Shown here piece by piece: positions 25,817 through 34,273 of a DNA stretch of 64,000 nt. The position numbers and the translations under genes are program-made. This DNA is from Exiguobacterium aurantiacum (lineage in GTDB: Bacteria > Bacillota > Bacilli > Exiguobacteriales > Exiguobacteriaceae), in NCBI RefSeq assembly GCF_024362205.1, contig NZ_CP101462.1, positions 1,392,501-1,456,500 of the forward strand. Reading direction: 5' to 3'. Position 1 is the first letter of the stretch, and every line of letters starts with the position of its first letter. The notes below the pieces were generated by a model. The model saw nothing but the letters and a program-made list of their open reading frames with translations, did not search any database and was not told where the DNA came from.

Positions 25817-26965
25817 TCATTGGACGATTTCGAGCTCGGGCATCCACTGTGACATATGTTCGCTCGTGGCATCGAACAACTCAGGCTTGGCCGACTGTAA
25901 CGGCACAACCTCGAACGGTCCGTCAGCATTTGAGCGACGGGTGAACGTCGGATAGAACATCGGGTTGGCGAGTTCGAACGTTGTCTCATCCGCCTCGACC
26001 GTTTTGACGACATCGATGCCGACGATGCCACCTGTATTCCGGTCGTCACCTTGTTGACCGGATAGGAAGTTTCCGAGTGAGTAGGCGACGAACGTCCGAT
26101 TGCCTTCAGCGCCATCCACCCAGGCGACCGGTTGGAGGACGTGAGGATGGTGGCCGATGATGATGTCGACCCCGAGGTCGGACAGTTGTTTGACGAGCGT
26201 CTGTTGTGCCTCGTTCGGGACCGTTTCATATTCGTTTCCGAAGTGGAGTGAGACGACGGTGATATCGGCTGCTTGCTCGGCCGCTTCAATCTCAGGAGTC
26301 ATCGCCTCAAGGTCAATATAATTGACGTGATACGGTTGTTTCGGAACGACACCATTCGTGCCGTACGTATAGGCGAGAAACGCGAACGAGATGTCATTCT
26401 CAGTCAACGTCCGAATCTCGGCTTTGTCCGCTTCCGATAAGAACGAACCCGTATACGGCATACCGATCTCGTTCCAGTGCGCAATCGAATTCTCGATGGC
26501 CGTGACACCACGATCGAGCGTGTGGTTGTTCGCCGTCGTCACCAAATCGACGCCTGAGTCTTGGAGCGCGTCGCCGACCTCATACGGACTGTTAAAAGCC
26601 GGGTAACTCGATAAGCCGATCTCACTGCCACCGATCATGCTCTCTTGGTTGGCGATAGCGATGTCGGCCTCGGTCAAAATCGGGGCGATTGGTTCGAAGG
26701 CGGCCGTAAAATCATAACCGTCTCCGCTCTTGGCGGCGTTATACACCGTATCATGCAATAAGATGTCGCCAATCGCATAGACTGACGACGTCGTTACTAC
26801 AGGTTCTGGTTCTTCTGGAACGGGGGCAGGCGCCTCCGCTTCGGTCTCGGGCGGTGGGGTCTCCGATTGTTCCGGGGACGTCTCGACATCGGCGGTCGCG
26901 CAACCGAACAGCAGGAGGAGGGGCAAGGTCAACAGGGCTTGTTTATACGGGATTACTCGTTTCAA
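25817..26965 (-). CDS. CapA/PgsA-like metallophosphatase-fold lipoprotein
   Basis: The 382-residue protein has a lipoprotein signal ending LLFGC, then an acidic Pro/Glu linker. A bacterial capsule-synthesis domain follows: SVYAIGDILLHDTVYN, DIAIANQESMIGG, NHTLDRGVTAIENS, VVSLHFGNEYE and DIIIGHHPHVLQPV. The family includes PgsA/CapA for poly-gamma-glutamate export and RapZ-unrelated orphan hydrolases. There are no capBC genes here, so polymer synthesis is unlikely and the role is open. A TTG at 26965 is the better start, because AAGGAAGTGA lies 8 bases ahead. The alternative GTG at 26977 overlaps that site. Confidence 0.85.
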   Translation of the reverse strand: MKRVIPYKQALLTLPLLLLFGCATADVETSPEQSETPPPETEAEAPAPVPEEPEPVVTTSSVYAIGDILLHDTVYNAAKSGDGYDFTAAFEPIAPILTEADIAIANQESMIGGSEIGLSSYPAFNSPYEVGDALQDSGVDLVTTANNHTLDRGVTAIENSIAHWNEIGMPYTGSFLSEADKAEIRTLTENDISFAFLAYTYGTNGVVPKQPYHVNYIDLEAMTPEIEAAEQAADITVVSLHFGNEYETVPNEAQQTLVKQLSDLGVDIIIGHHPHVLQPVAWVDGAEGNRTFVAYSLGNFLSGQQGDDRNTGGIVGIDVVKTVEADETTFELANPMFYPTFTRRSNADGPFEVVPLQSAKPELFDATSEHMSQWMPELEIVQ

Positions 26966-27049
26966 CGGACGAGTCACTTCCTTTCATCTGATTCAATTTG
27001 ATCTATATGTACCATTCGTTATGAAATCTAGATTTCCTTGTTAGGCGAC

Positions 27050-27082
27050 AAGAAAAAGTGCCAGGCTATAGTAGCATGGCAC
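27050..27082 (-). terminator. Intrinsic terminator of putP
   Basis: AGTGCCA-TGCTA pairs with TAGC-TGGCACT; on the minus strand T5 follows. Confidence 0.75.
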
Positions 27083-27090
27083 TCCGATTG

Positions 27091-28578
27091 TTAAATCCGT
27101 TCTGTCTTCAAGATGTGTTCCATTTCCTCGAACTCGTTCGTGATCGTCGAGCTCGGTGGTGGTGTCATCAGACTGACGACATAAATAGCAAGGCTCGACA
27201 AGAAGAACGCTGGAATCATTTCATAGAGCTCACCGACGGTCCCGAACCAATCGGCGGCAAAGTTTTTCCAGACGATGACGATGAATGCCCCGACAAGCAT
27301 ACCTGCGAGTGCTCCTTGTCGCGTCGTCCGTTTCCAGAACAGGCTGAACAAGATGAGTGGACCGAACGACGAGCCGAATCCGGCCCAGGCGTAACCGACC
27401 AAGTTCAAAATCGTATCGTCCGCGCCGAATGCCAGCCAAATCGAGATGAGCGACACGAGGATGACCGTGATCCGGCCGACCATGACGAGCTCACGGTCGC
27501 CAGCCGTTTTTCGGAAGAACTTCTGATAGAAGTCTGTCGTCGCAGCACTCGATGAGACGAGGAGCTGTGACGAGATGGTCGACATGATCGCCGCGAGCAA
27601 CGCCGCGAGCAAGACGCCGGTGATGAGATCGATGAATAATAAATCAGATAGATTGATAAAAATGTTTTCTGGGTTATCGATCTCAAGTCCGCGCTGGGTA
27701 TAATAGGCCAGGCCGAACAGACCGGTCGCCATCGCGCCGACGACAGTGAACAGCATCCACGAGATGCCGATCCGTCGTGCCTTCTTGATGTCCTGCAACT
27801 TCTCGATGGCCATGAATCGGACGATGATGTGCGGTTGCCCGAAATAACCGAGCCCCCAGGCGAAAAGTGAGACGATGCCGATGAGTGACTGACCGGTCAG
27901 CGGATCAAGCAACGCCTCATCGATGTCACCGATTGTCTGGAAGGCGGCGCTTACCCCGTCGGTCGCCGCGATGGCGATGGCCGGGACGAGGATGAGGGCG
28001 AACAACATGATGAGTCCTTGGACGAAGTCCGTCCAACTGACCGCCAAAAATCCTCCGATGAACGTATAGATGATGATAATCGATGCCAAAATCAAGACGC
28101 CGGTCCCGAACCCGATTCCAAAGACGGCATTGAACAAGCGTCCTCCGGCCACGAACCCGCTCGTGGCATAGAGGGTGAAAAACACGAGTGTCACAGCCGC
28201 CGAGAACGTCCGCAACGTGCCGCGTGAATCTTTAAATCGTTTCTCGAAAAAGTCCGGGATCGTGATGGCATCTTCGGACAAATACGAGTACGTCCGCAAG
28301 CGAGGTGCGACGAGCAACCAGTTCAAGTACGCGCCGATCGTCAACCCGATGACGATCCATCCGCTCGAGAGCCCGGTCGCGAACATCGCACCCGGTAGTC
28401 CCATCAACAGCCAACCACTCATGTCGGAAGCACCGGCCGACAAGGCGGCGACGGCCGGACCTAGGCCTCGTCCTCCGAGCATATAGTCGCCGATGCTCTC
28501 CGTCCGCCGATAGGCGATGACGCCGAGTAGTACCATGAGCGCCATGTAAACGGTGATGGATATTAAAATCCCGTTCAT
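27091..28578 (-). CDS. putP: Sodium/proline symporter
   Basis: The 495-residue SSS-family carrier has about 13 membrane segments. PutP marks are GDYMLGGRGLGPAVAALSAGASDMSGWLLMGLPG at residues 30-64, including the Na+ site region, FTLYATSGFVAGGRLF and TISSQLLVSSSAATTDFYQKFF. It imports proline with Na+, for nutrition or osmoprotection. The cre site in its leader suggests a catabolic role under CcpA control; no putBC catabolic genes are adjacent. AGGGGGATG precedes the start. Confidence 0.93.
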   Translation of the reverse strand: MNGILISITVYMALMVLLGVIAYRRTESIGDYMLGGRGLGPAVAALSAGASDMSGWLLMGLPGAMFATGLSSGWIVIGLTIGAYLNWLLVAPRLRTYSYLSEDAITIPDFFEKRFKDSRGTLRTFSAAVTLVFFTLYATSGFVAGGRLFNAVFGIGFGTGVLILASIIIIYTFIGGFLAVSWTDFVQGLIMLFALILVPAIAIAATDGVSAAFQTIGDIDEALLDPLTGQSLIGIVSLFAWGLGYFGQPHIIVRFMAIEKLQDIKKARRIGISWMLFTVVGAMATGLFGLAYYTQRGLEIDNPENIFINLSDLLFIDLITGVLLAALLAAIMSTISSQLLVSSSAATTDFYQKFFRKTAGDRELVMVGRITVILVSLISIWLAFGADDTILNLVGYAWAGFGSSFGPLILFSLFWKRTTRQGALAGMLVGAFIVIVWKNFAADWFGTVGELYEMIPAFFLSSLAIYVVSLMTPPPSSTITNEFEEMEHILKTERI

Positions 28579-28600
28579 AAAACATCCCCCTCAATCATAA

Positions 28601-28614
28601 TGAAAACGCTCTCA
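28601..28614 (-). promoter_or_regulatory. cre site (CcpA operator) in the putP leader
   Basis: TGAAAACGCTCTCA fits the cre consensus TGWAANCGNTNWCA at every position. It lies 23 bases upstream of the putP start codon, a place where bound CcpA would block transcription. Confidence 0.75.
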
Positions 28615-28633
28615 ATGCTTATGGTATGCACCA

Positions 28634-28649
28634 TGACAAAATTTTGTCA
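28634..28649. promoter_or_regulatory. 16-base palindrome upstream of putP, possible operator
   Basis: TGACAAAATTTTGTCA is perfectly self-complementary. It lies 20 bases upstream of the cre site between the divergent putP promoter side and the tag 3' end. It may be a second operator or contain the putP -35 element (TTGTCA). Confidence 0.4.
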
Positions 28650-28701
28650 CAAAACTGAATCAAGTGCACGATTTTATTGAGGGATTGACCAAATAATCAA
28701 A

Positions 28702-29259
28702 TTATTTAGCGAAGCAAGCGGTCAAGTGGTCATTGACGAGTCCGGTCGCCTGCAGATGTGCATAGACAGTCGTAGGTCCTAAAAATTTGAATCCGCGCCG
28801 CTTCAGGTCTTTGCTCACTTGATGAGACAGTTCGGTCGTTGCGGGGATGTCGTCATTGGCCGCCCATTGGTTATTGATCACCGTATTGTCGACGAACGAC
28901 CAGATGTAGGCATCGAACGTCCCGAACTCTTGTTGAATCTCGATGAAGCGCTTGGCATTATTGATTGACGCCTCGATTTTCCGGCGGTTCCGAACGATAC
29001 CGGGATTGGTCAACAACCGTTCAAGATCCGTTTCATCGAACGAGGCGACCGCTTCGACGTCGAAGTTGGCGTAGGCTTCCCGGTAACGGTCGCGCCTTCG
29101 TAAAATCGTGATCCAACTGAGGCCGGCCTGGGCGCTCTCAAGGGTCAAACATTCGAAGTGCTTCTGATCATCATGGACGGGTTTGCCCCATTCCTCGTCG
29201 TGATAACGGACGTACATGGGGTCCGTGCCACACCAAGGGCAACGTATCGGTTCGTTCAT
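28702..29259 (-). CDS. tag: DNA-3-methyladenine glycosylase I
   Basis: The 185-residue enzyme excises 3-methyladenine from alkylated DNA. The zinc-site ligands keep the spacing of E. coli Tag: Cys7 and His20 in RCPWCGTDPMYVRYHDEEWG, and His/Cys in GLVNDHLTACF at the C-terminus. It also has LTLESAQAGLSWITILRRRD with the catalytic Glu region. The ATG at 29259 follows GAGGAAAC. It is monocistronic. Confidence 0.95.
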   Translation of the reverse strand: MNEPIRCPWCGTDPMYVRYHDEEWGKPVHDDQKHFECLTLESAQAGLSWITILRRRDRYREAYANFDVEAVASFDETDLERLLTNPGIVRNRRKIEASINNAKRFIEIQQEFGTFDAYIWSFVDNTVINNQWAANDDIPATTELSHQVSKDLKRRGFKFLGPTTVYAHLQATGLVNDHLTACFAK

Positions 29260-29361
29260 TGTCGTTTCCTCGCTTTCGTTCAAGTACTTCATTTTAGCAC
29301 GTCGGGACGGTTTTTGATGTGAGGTGAGGGGTATAATAGGGGATAGTGGAGGTTGAACGAT

Positions 29362-29991
29362 ATGAGAGAGTGGATGATCCAGGTCATTGAACAGTTCGGT
29401 TATTTCGGTATCGCGTTCATGATCTTTATTGAAAATGTGTTCCCGCCGATTCCGTCAGAGGTCGTGCTCTTGTTCGGTGGATTCTTTGCCGTGAAGACTG
29501 ATTTGAATGTCCCGCTCGTCATTTTCGCTGCGACAGCCGGTGCCATTTTAGGAGCCGTTTTATTATACGGCATCGGTCTCTATCTCGATGTCGAACAGAT
29601 TGAGAAGTGGACGAAGAAATACGGGAAATGGATTCGACTCGATATCGCGGACGTTCGACGGGCAGATGCTTGGTTCGACAAGTATGGGGGCTGGATGGTG
29701 TTCTTTGGACGATTGATGCCCGTCGTCCGAAGCTTGATCTCGTTACCGGCCGGCATGTCGAATATGCCGTTTCTGAAGTTCTTGTTACTCAGTACGGCCG
29801 GCACGGTCATTTGGAACATGATTCTTATTTATATCGGCATCCGTGTCGGCGAGAATTGGGAATCGATCTTACGATATTTAGATGTGTATTCGTACGCGAT
29901 TTATGGGTTATTGGCCGTCAGTTTGATTGTCTTTTTCATCTGGCGCAAGAAACGCAAGAAAAAACAGTCGAAACAAGCATCATCATTTTGA
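29362..29991 (+). CDS. DedA family membrane protein
   Basis: The 209-residue protein carries the DedA/SNARE-associated marks: FIENVFPPIPSEVVLLFGGF near residue 25 and FGRLMPVVRSLISLPAGMSNM near 110, with re-entrant hydrophobic segments and a Lys-rich tail. DedA proteins support envelope homeostasis and lipid carrier recycling; members such as UptA flip undecaprenyl phosphate. Which activity this one has is unknown. GGAGG lies 9 bases before the ATG. Confidence 0.9.
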   Translation: MREWMIQVIEQFGYFGIAFMIFIENVFPPIPSEVVLLFGGFFAVKTDLNVPLVIFAATAGAILGAVLLYGIGLYLDVEQIEKWTKKYGKWIRLDIADVRRADAWFDKYGGWMVFFGRLMPVVRSLISLPAGMSNMPFLKFLLLSTAGTVIWNMILIYIGIRVGENWESILRYLDVYSYAIYGLLAVSLIVFFIWRKKRKKKQSKQASSF

Positions 29992-29994
29992 CGA

Positions 29995-30030
29995 ACAAAG
30001 GAGGACCTTCACGCGAAGGTCCTCCTTTGT
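29995..30030. terminator. Bidirectional terminator between convergent genes
   Basis: ACAAAGGAGGACCTTC pairs perfectly with GAAGGTCCTCCTTTGT around ACGC. It serves dedA and the convergent antiporter gene. Confidence 0.9.
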
Positions 30031-30036
30031 GTCCTA

Positions 30037-31212
30037 TCATTGATCTTCTTTATTTTTTGTCTCATCGGGAAGTACTTTCTCAAGTTTTTCTTCCATCTTG
30101 TTAGCAAGAATCTCAGAGAAGCGGAACAAGACGATGCCGACGATGGCTGAGACAAAAATATAAAGGCCGACGAACAAGTTGATCGCTCCGTTCGATAGGG
30201 CGGTAAAGAGAATCGAGAACTCGCCGCGCGGGGCGAGTGAGAATCCGGCCTCGTTCGCCTGCACCCGCGTCAAGCCATACATGCGACCTCCGACGCGGCC
30301 GACAATCCACTTTGACAAAACTCCCCAAACGATCAGGACGAAGAAGAGCGCATTGACGATGACGCCTTGCTCGAGGTTGATCGAGATCCCGAACGAGATG
30401 AAGAAAATCGGTAAGAACAAGTCGCGGACGGGGACCGTCAACCGTTTCAATGGCCGCACGTCATGGATACCCGCAAGCATGATGCCGGCGATGAACGCCC
30501 CGAGGATTTCGGACAGCCCAAACACCATCCCGATCCCGGCGAAAAATAGAATCAACCCGATCAACCCGATGCTCGCATCATCTTGTCGCAACAAATGTTT
30601 GACGAACCGCTGTCGGTTCAAAACGAAACGAGACCCGATGAAGAGGAGCACTCCAAAAATCACAAATCCAGCGAACACTTTCCCGATGTCGGTGAAAGCG
30701 ATCGGTTCGTCTTGGATGATGAACGGGGCAACGGTCAAAATGAGCGGGGCGAAAATGTCCTCAAAGATGAGGAGCGCCAGTACAAACTCTTTCACATCTT
30801 CATGTTTTTCAGAATGTCGCTCGAGAAGTTTCGCTGAAATAGACGAACTCGTCGCATATAGGACGGCGCCGATCAAAAATGCTTGTGAGAAGTCGAGACC
30901 AAACAACAAAGCGATTCCAATCGTGACCCCGAAGGCGAGAAGGACATCTAGAACTCCTGCTTTCCATACTTGTTTCATTCGCTTGACGAGCTCGCTCAGT
31001 GGAAACTTTAAACCGAGTAGGAAAAATAACAAGATGATTCCGATCTCCCCGGCAATCTTGAAGACCTCATTCCCGTCCCAGAAGAAGCCGATGGCGACCC
31101 CAATGGCGATGAACGCGAGAATACTCGGAAAGAACAACCGCTCGATTAGGAGGCTAAGGATAGAGATGACTGCCAGCGCCAAGCCGAGCAAAACAATCAG
31201 GTTCGAATCCAT
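30037..31212 (-). CDS. CPA2-family monovalent cation/proton antiporter (KefB-like membrane domain)
   Basis: The 391-residue protein has about 12 membrane segments and the CPA2 motifs ILLFFLLGLKFPLSEL, FLIGAVLYATSSSISAKLL, ALLIFEDIFAPLIL (with the transport Asp) and LGAFIAGIMLAG. It lacks the KTN/RCK nucleotide-binding domain. In B. subtilis the similar YhaU works with YhaT/YhaS as K+/H+ antiporter, but no such partner genes are next to it here. A role in K+ or Na+ efflux is inferred. Long open frames on the opposite strand are shadows. Confidence 0.87.
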   Translation of the reverse strand: MDSNLIVLLGLALAVISILSLLIERLFFPSILAFIAIGVAIGFFWDGNEVFKIAGEIGIILLFFLLGLKFPLSELVKRMKQVWKAGVLDVLLAFGVTIGIALLFGLDFSQAFLIGAVLYATSSSISAKLLERHSEKHEDVKEFVLALLIFEDIFAPLILTVAPFIIQDEPIAFTDIGKVFAGFVIFGVLLFIGSRFVLNRQRFVKHLLRQDDASIGLIGLILFFAGIGMVFGLSEILGAFIAGIMLAGIHDVRPLKRLTVPVRDLFLPIFFISFGISINLEQGVIVNALFFVLIVWGVLSKWIVGRVGGRMYGLTRVQANEAGFSLAPRGEFSILFTALSNGAINLFVGLYIFVSAIVGIVLFRFSEILANKMEEKLEKVLPDETKNKEDQ

Positions 31213-31252
31213 ATGTCACCTCCTGCGTATTAAAGTCGGATCCGGGGACATA

Positions 31253-31672
31253 TCAGTCCTGCTTCCACTGATATTCCATCCCGACCGACTCGGGTCGAGA
31301 GTAGTCAAATCCAAAATGGCGGTACAGTCCGTCAGCCGGGATATCGGCGATTAAACTGATGATCGACGTGTCGTCTGCTTCTTGCAGAATCCACTCCATC
31401 AACTGTTCCATAATCAATTTACCGAGCCCAAGACCTTGACACTCGGGATCGACGACGATGTCGACAAGATGGAACACCATCCCGCCATCCCCGACGACGC
31501 GGCCCATGCCGACCATCGTGTCGTCCTTATATAAACAGACGCCATATAGCGTGTTGGCGAGGCCCTTCACCGTCCCCGAGTCGGAACGCTTCGGCATGCC
31601 CGCTTTGACGCGAAGACGCTGATGCTCCTCCGGTGTCGGTGTCTCGATTCGAACTTCTACTTCATTCACCAT
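31253..31672 (-). CDS. GNAT family N-acetyltransferase
   Basis: The 139-residue protein has the acetyl-CoA-binding motif VDIVVDPECQGLGLGKLIMEQL (Q/RxxGxG/A) in its middle and the GNAT C-terminal ADIPADGLYRHFGFDYSRPESVGMEY. The substrate is unknown. The ATG at 31672 follows GAGGGAGTAGCG. A sigma-B-like promoter stands 35-60 bases upstream, so stress control is likely. Confidence 0.88.
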   Translation of the reverse strand: MVNEVEVRIETPTPEEHQRLRVKAGMPKRSDSGTVKGLANTLYGVCLYKDDTMVGMGRVVGDGGMVFHLVDIVVDPECQGLGLGKLIMEQLMEWILQEADDTSIISLIADIPADGLYRHFGFDYSRPESVGMEYQWKQD

Positions 31673-31706
31673 ATCGCTACTCCCTCTCTGCATAAGTTAA
31701 AATTAT

Positions 31707-31732
31707 TTTCCCGCTATATTGAATCGGTAAAC
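31707..31732 (-). promoter_or_regulatory. Candidate sigma-B promoter of the GNAT gene
   Basis: Minus strand: GTTTAC, 14 bases, GGGAAA, close to the sigma-B consensus, with correct spacing to the GNAT start. Confidence 0.55.
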
Positions 31733-31796
31733 CTTGATTTCCGCTTGTCGTTATTCAGATAATGAAAACATGATATGCAGAAAAGGACGTGTCCAT

Positions 31797-32345
31797 ATGA
31801 TAGAAGGTCAAACCATTTTACCCGCGCTCCGAGACATGCGAGACATCGAGACGTTTGTGAAAGGACCGTTCAACGTCGGTGTGCTGCTCGAAGTGCACGT
31901 CGCCCGGCTCGATGGCGTATTCCAGTTGTTAGCGGCCCATGACAAGCAAGTGTTCGTCCATCTCGATTTGATTCAAGGACTAAAAGCAGATGAATATGCG
32001 ACCGAGTATATTTGTCAGACGTATCGCCCGTATGGGATCATCTCGACAAAAGGCAGTGTCATCTTAAAGGCGAAACAAAAACAAGTCAAAACGGTACAAC
32101 GTCTGTTTTTGATCGATTCGAGCTCGCTCGAGAAGAGTTATCGCCTCATCAACCGCACCCAGCCGGATTACATCGAGGTGTTGCCTGGCCTTGTCCCGAA
32201 ATATATCCGGTCCGTGAAGGCAGCGACGAATATCCCGGTCTTCGCTGGTGGGCTGATCTCATCGTCTGACGAAGTCGAGGCCGCCCTCGAGGCCGGGGCG
32301 ATGGTCGTGACGACGTCAGACCAACGTCTGTGGACGATCAAATAG
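31797..32345 (+). CDS. glpP: Glycerol uptake operon antiterminator
   Basis: The 182-residue protein matches GlpP: LPALRDMRDIETFVKGPFNVGVLLEVHVARL, VFVHLDLIQGLKADEYATEYICQ, YGIISTKGSVILKAKQK, QRLFLIDSSSLEKS and VLPGLVPKYIRSV with a Gly-rich phosphate-site end. GlpP binds glycerol 3-phosphate and lets transcription pass the terminators in glpFK and glpD leaders. None of those genes is in the window, so glpP is encoded away from its targets here. AAAGGACG precedes the ATG. Confidence 0.92.
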   Translation: MIEGQTILPALRDMRDIETFVKGPFNVGVLLEVHVARLDGVFQLLAAHDKQVFVHLDLIQGLKADEYATEYICQTYRPYGIISTKGSVILKAKQKQVKTVQRLFLIDSSSLEKSYRLINRTQPDYIEVLPGLVPKYIRSVKAATNIPVFAGGLISSSDEVEAALEAGAMVVTTSDQRLWTIK

Positions 32346-32394
32346 GACTCGTTTACGTTGAATCCGGGTATGTGAGTCTCCAGGAGGGATGTAT

Positions 32395-33099
32395 ATGAAA
32401 CAAATCATGATTATCACGGGCGTCAGCCAAGGGATTGGGTATGCACTGGCCCGTCACTTCAGCGACGACTATCGAGTCATCGGACTCGATATCGGGGAAG
32501 ACCCACAACTTGACGGGGTAACGTTCCATCAGATGGACCTAGGGGATCATCAAGGTGTGGCCCGTGTGTTCACGAAGATTCAGCAAGAAGTCGGCACCGC
32601 CCACGTGCTCATCAATAACGGTGGCGTGTCTTCACTCGTCAAACCGATGACCGAACTCGACGTCGAGACGTTCAAACACGTGATTGACGTCAATCTCGTC
32701 GGGACGTTCGCATGTTCGAAATCATTTTTAACGTTAAATGAAGGGGCTGACTTCGGTCGCATCATCAACGTGGCGTCGACCCGGGCACTCCAGAACGAGG
32801 CAGATTGGGAAGCGTACGGCGCTTCCAAAGGTGGAATCGTTTCGTTGACCCAGTCGATGGCGGTCTCCTTGGCTGAGCGACCGATCACGGTGAATGCAAT
32901 CAGTCCCGGATGGATCCATACCTCGGAGGAAGACCTTCGTGAGATCGACCACGCGCAACATCCGTCAGGGCGGGTCGGGGAGCCGGATGATATCGTTCGG
33001 GCCGTCGCCTATTTGATTGATGAGAAAAATGATTTCGTTAACGGGCAAAACTTGATCGTCGATGGTGGCATGACGAAAAAGATGATATATGAACCTTAA
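32395..33099 (+). CDS. Short-chain dehydrogenase/reductase
   Basis: The 234-residue SDR enzyme has the TGVSQGIG cofactor motif at residues 7-14, NNGG, the catalytic Ser in NVASTRA and Tyr-x-x-x-Lys in YGASKGG. ISPGWIH and a C-terminal VDGGM complete the classical pattern. The Asp in VIGLDIGED after strand two suggests NAD(H). The substrate is unknown. CAGGAGGGATGT is the ribosome site for the ATG at 32395; the ATG six bases earlier is too close to it. Confidence 0.9.
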   Translation: MKQIMIITGVSQGIGYALARHFSDDYRVIGLDIGEDPQLDGVTFHQMDLGDHQGVARVFTKIQQEVGTAHVLINNGGVSSLVKPMTELDVETFKHVIDVNLVGTFACSKSFLTLNEGADFGRIINVASTRALQNEADWEAYGASKGGIVSLTQSMAVSLAERPITVNAISPGWIHTSEEDLREIDHAQHPSGRVGEPDDIVRAVAYLIDEKNDFVNGQNLIVDGGMTKKMIYEP

Positions 33100-33209
33100 G
33101 TCACAAAACCGGGACCATTACCCTATCTTTTAATGGAGGGTATGCGTGCAAAGACCTAGTGATGGGTATAGGATGGGGAGTACATTGAACATGTGAAGGA
33201 GGAAGCGTC

Positions 33210-34058
33210 GTGCATCAGCTGATTGAAGAGGCACTCCGATTCGCGGCCGTCCGTCATGACGGACAGTTTCGAAAAGGAACGAACATTCCCTACTTGACCC
33301 ATCCCGTCGCCGTCTCGATGTTGCTCGTCGAGGATCGACAACCCGTCCCGGTCGTCACGGCCGGACTGCTCCATGACTTGCTCGAAGATACGTTGACCAC
33401 ACCGGACGAACTGAGTGAGCGTTTCGGACATGAGGTGACTCGATTAGTCGAAGCTGTGTCCGAGCCAGGGAAACACCTGTCTTGGGAGGAACGTAAGCGG
33501 ATGACGATTCAGAATGTGCGGACGATGCAGTATGATGAAGTGGCACTCTTGGCGGCAGACAAGTTACATAATCTGCGCTCGATTCGAATCGACGTCGAGT
33601 CTGCCGGCAAACAAGTATGGGACCGCTTCAAACGACCGCTTCGCGACCAGTCCTGGTATTATCACGAACTGCTCCAAGCGTTGAAGCCGTTCGCGCAGAC
33701 AACGACGCTCATCGAAGCGTTCGAGACGGAATTGAATCTGCTGTTTTACGGTGTCGAAGAAGGGCGGACCGAGAAGCTCGAGAAGCTCTTCGACGTCATC
33801 AAACACGGGTTCCGCGAAGAAGATTGGCTTCAAGAGACGACGACGCTTTGTCAGACCGCTTTTGAACTGAATGAGACGATGCGTGAAGGGTATCGCCACG
33901 GATTCGAGGTCAACCAACCTGAACTTGACGCCTTGTCGGCTCAATTGAAAGAAGCAGGACTTTGGGAACACTTGTCGCTCCCGGCACTTCAAGCGATTGA
34001 TGAATTATCGTATCGAATGGCACTGCAATCGGACGATATCGTCGCGCAGCTCGAGTGA
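33210..34058 (+). CDS. HD-domain phosphohydrolase (SpoT/MESH1-like)
   Basis: The N-terminal part (residues 1-130) resembles the hydrolase domain of RelA/SpoT and MESH1: FAAVRHDGQFRKGTNIPYLTHPVAV, TAGLLHDLLEDTLTTPDEL (HD pair with ED), and LLAADKLHNLRSI. These supply the metal-binding His/Asp set. Such proteins hydrolyse (p)ppGpp or related nucleotides. Residues 140-282 are a separate helical region I do not recognise. The GTG start follows AGGAGGAAGC. Substrate assignment is by analogy only. Confidence 0.8.
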   Translation: MHQLIEEALRFAAVRHDGQFRKGTNIPYLTHPVAVSMLLVEDRQPVPVVTAGLLHDLLEDTLTTPDELSERFGHEVTRLVEAVSEPGKHLSWEERKRMTIQNVRTMQYDEVALLAADKLHNLRSIRIDVESAGKQVWDRFKRPLRDQSWYYHELLQALKPFAQTTTLIEAFETELNLLFYGVEEGRTEKLEKLFDVIKHGFREEDWLQETTTLCQTAFELNETMREGYRHGFEVNQPELDALSAQLKEAGLWEHLSLPALQAIDELSYRMALQSDDIVAQLE

Positions 34059-34063
34059 AATGA

Positions 34064-34092
34064 TTGTCAAGTGACCTTAAACGTGATATATT
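34064..34092 (+). promoter_or_regulatory. Sigma-A promoter of the Mn-riboswitch transcript
   Basis: TTGTCA, 17 bases, TATATT, placed so that transcription would start near 34099, just before the riboswitch aptamer. Confidence 0.75.
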
Positions 34093-34098
34093 CGTCGT

Positions 34099-34200
34099 GA
34101 ACATAAGAGGGGGAGTAGCGACCACGAATGTGGTCGGTGGGTCGTCATTACGGTGCAATGCACTCGGTCCATCGAGCTTCTGAACCAAGTCCGCGAGACC
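34099..34200 (+). ncRNA. yybP-ykoY (Mn2+) riboswitch
   Basis: The leader shows the conserved parts of this class in order: GGGGGAGTAGC, a helix (GACCAC/GTGGTC), GTCGTCATTACGG, and the closing CCAAGTCCGCGAGACCTTT. Family members bind Mn2+ and turn on manganese efflux genes. The 3' end overlaps the left arm of a strong terminator, so the switch probably works by antitermination. Confidence 0.85.
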
Positions 34201-34243
34201 TTTTTATGGATGCTTATTCGGCGTCCATAAAAAGGTCTTTTTT
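34196..34243 (+). terminator. Expression-platform terminator of the Mn riboswitch
   Basis: AGACCTTTTTATGGATGC pairs with GCGTCCATAAAAAGGTCT and is followed by T6. The first bases are shared with the aptamer's last helix. Confidence 0.85.
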
Positions 34244-34273
34244 GAATTTTTGAAAAAGGGGAGACACAGGAAT

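Noticed and set aside
30179-31354. A 391-codon frame on the plus strand
   Set aside because: It is an antisense shadow of the CPA2 antiporter gene: no ribosome site, Ser/Asn/Lys-rich biased composition and no domain.
32351-32371. GTTTAC and GGGTAT before the SDR gene, resembling sigma-B
   Set aside because: The spacer is only 9 bases, too short for a sigma-B promoter.
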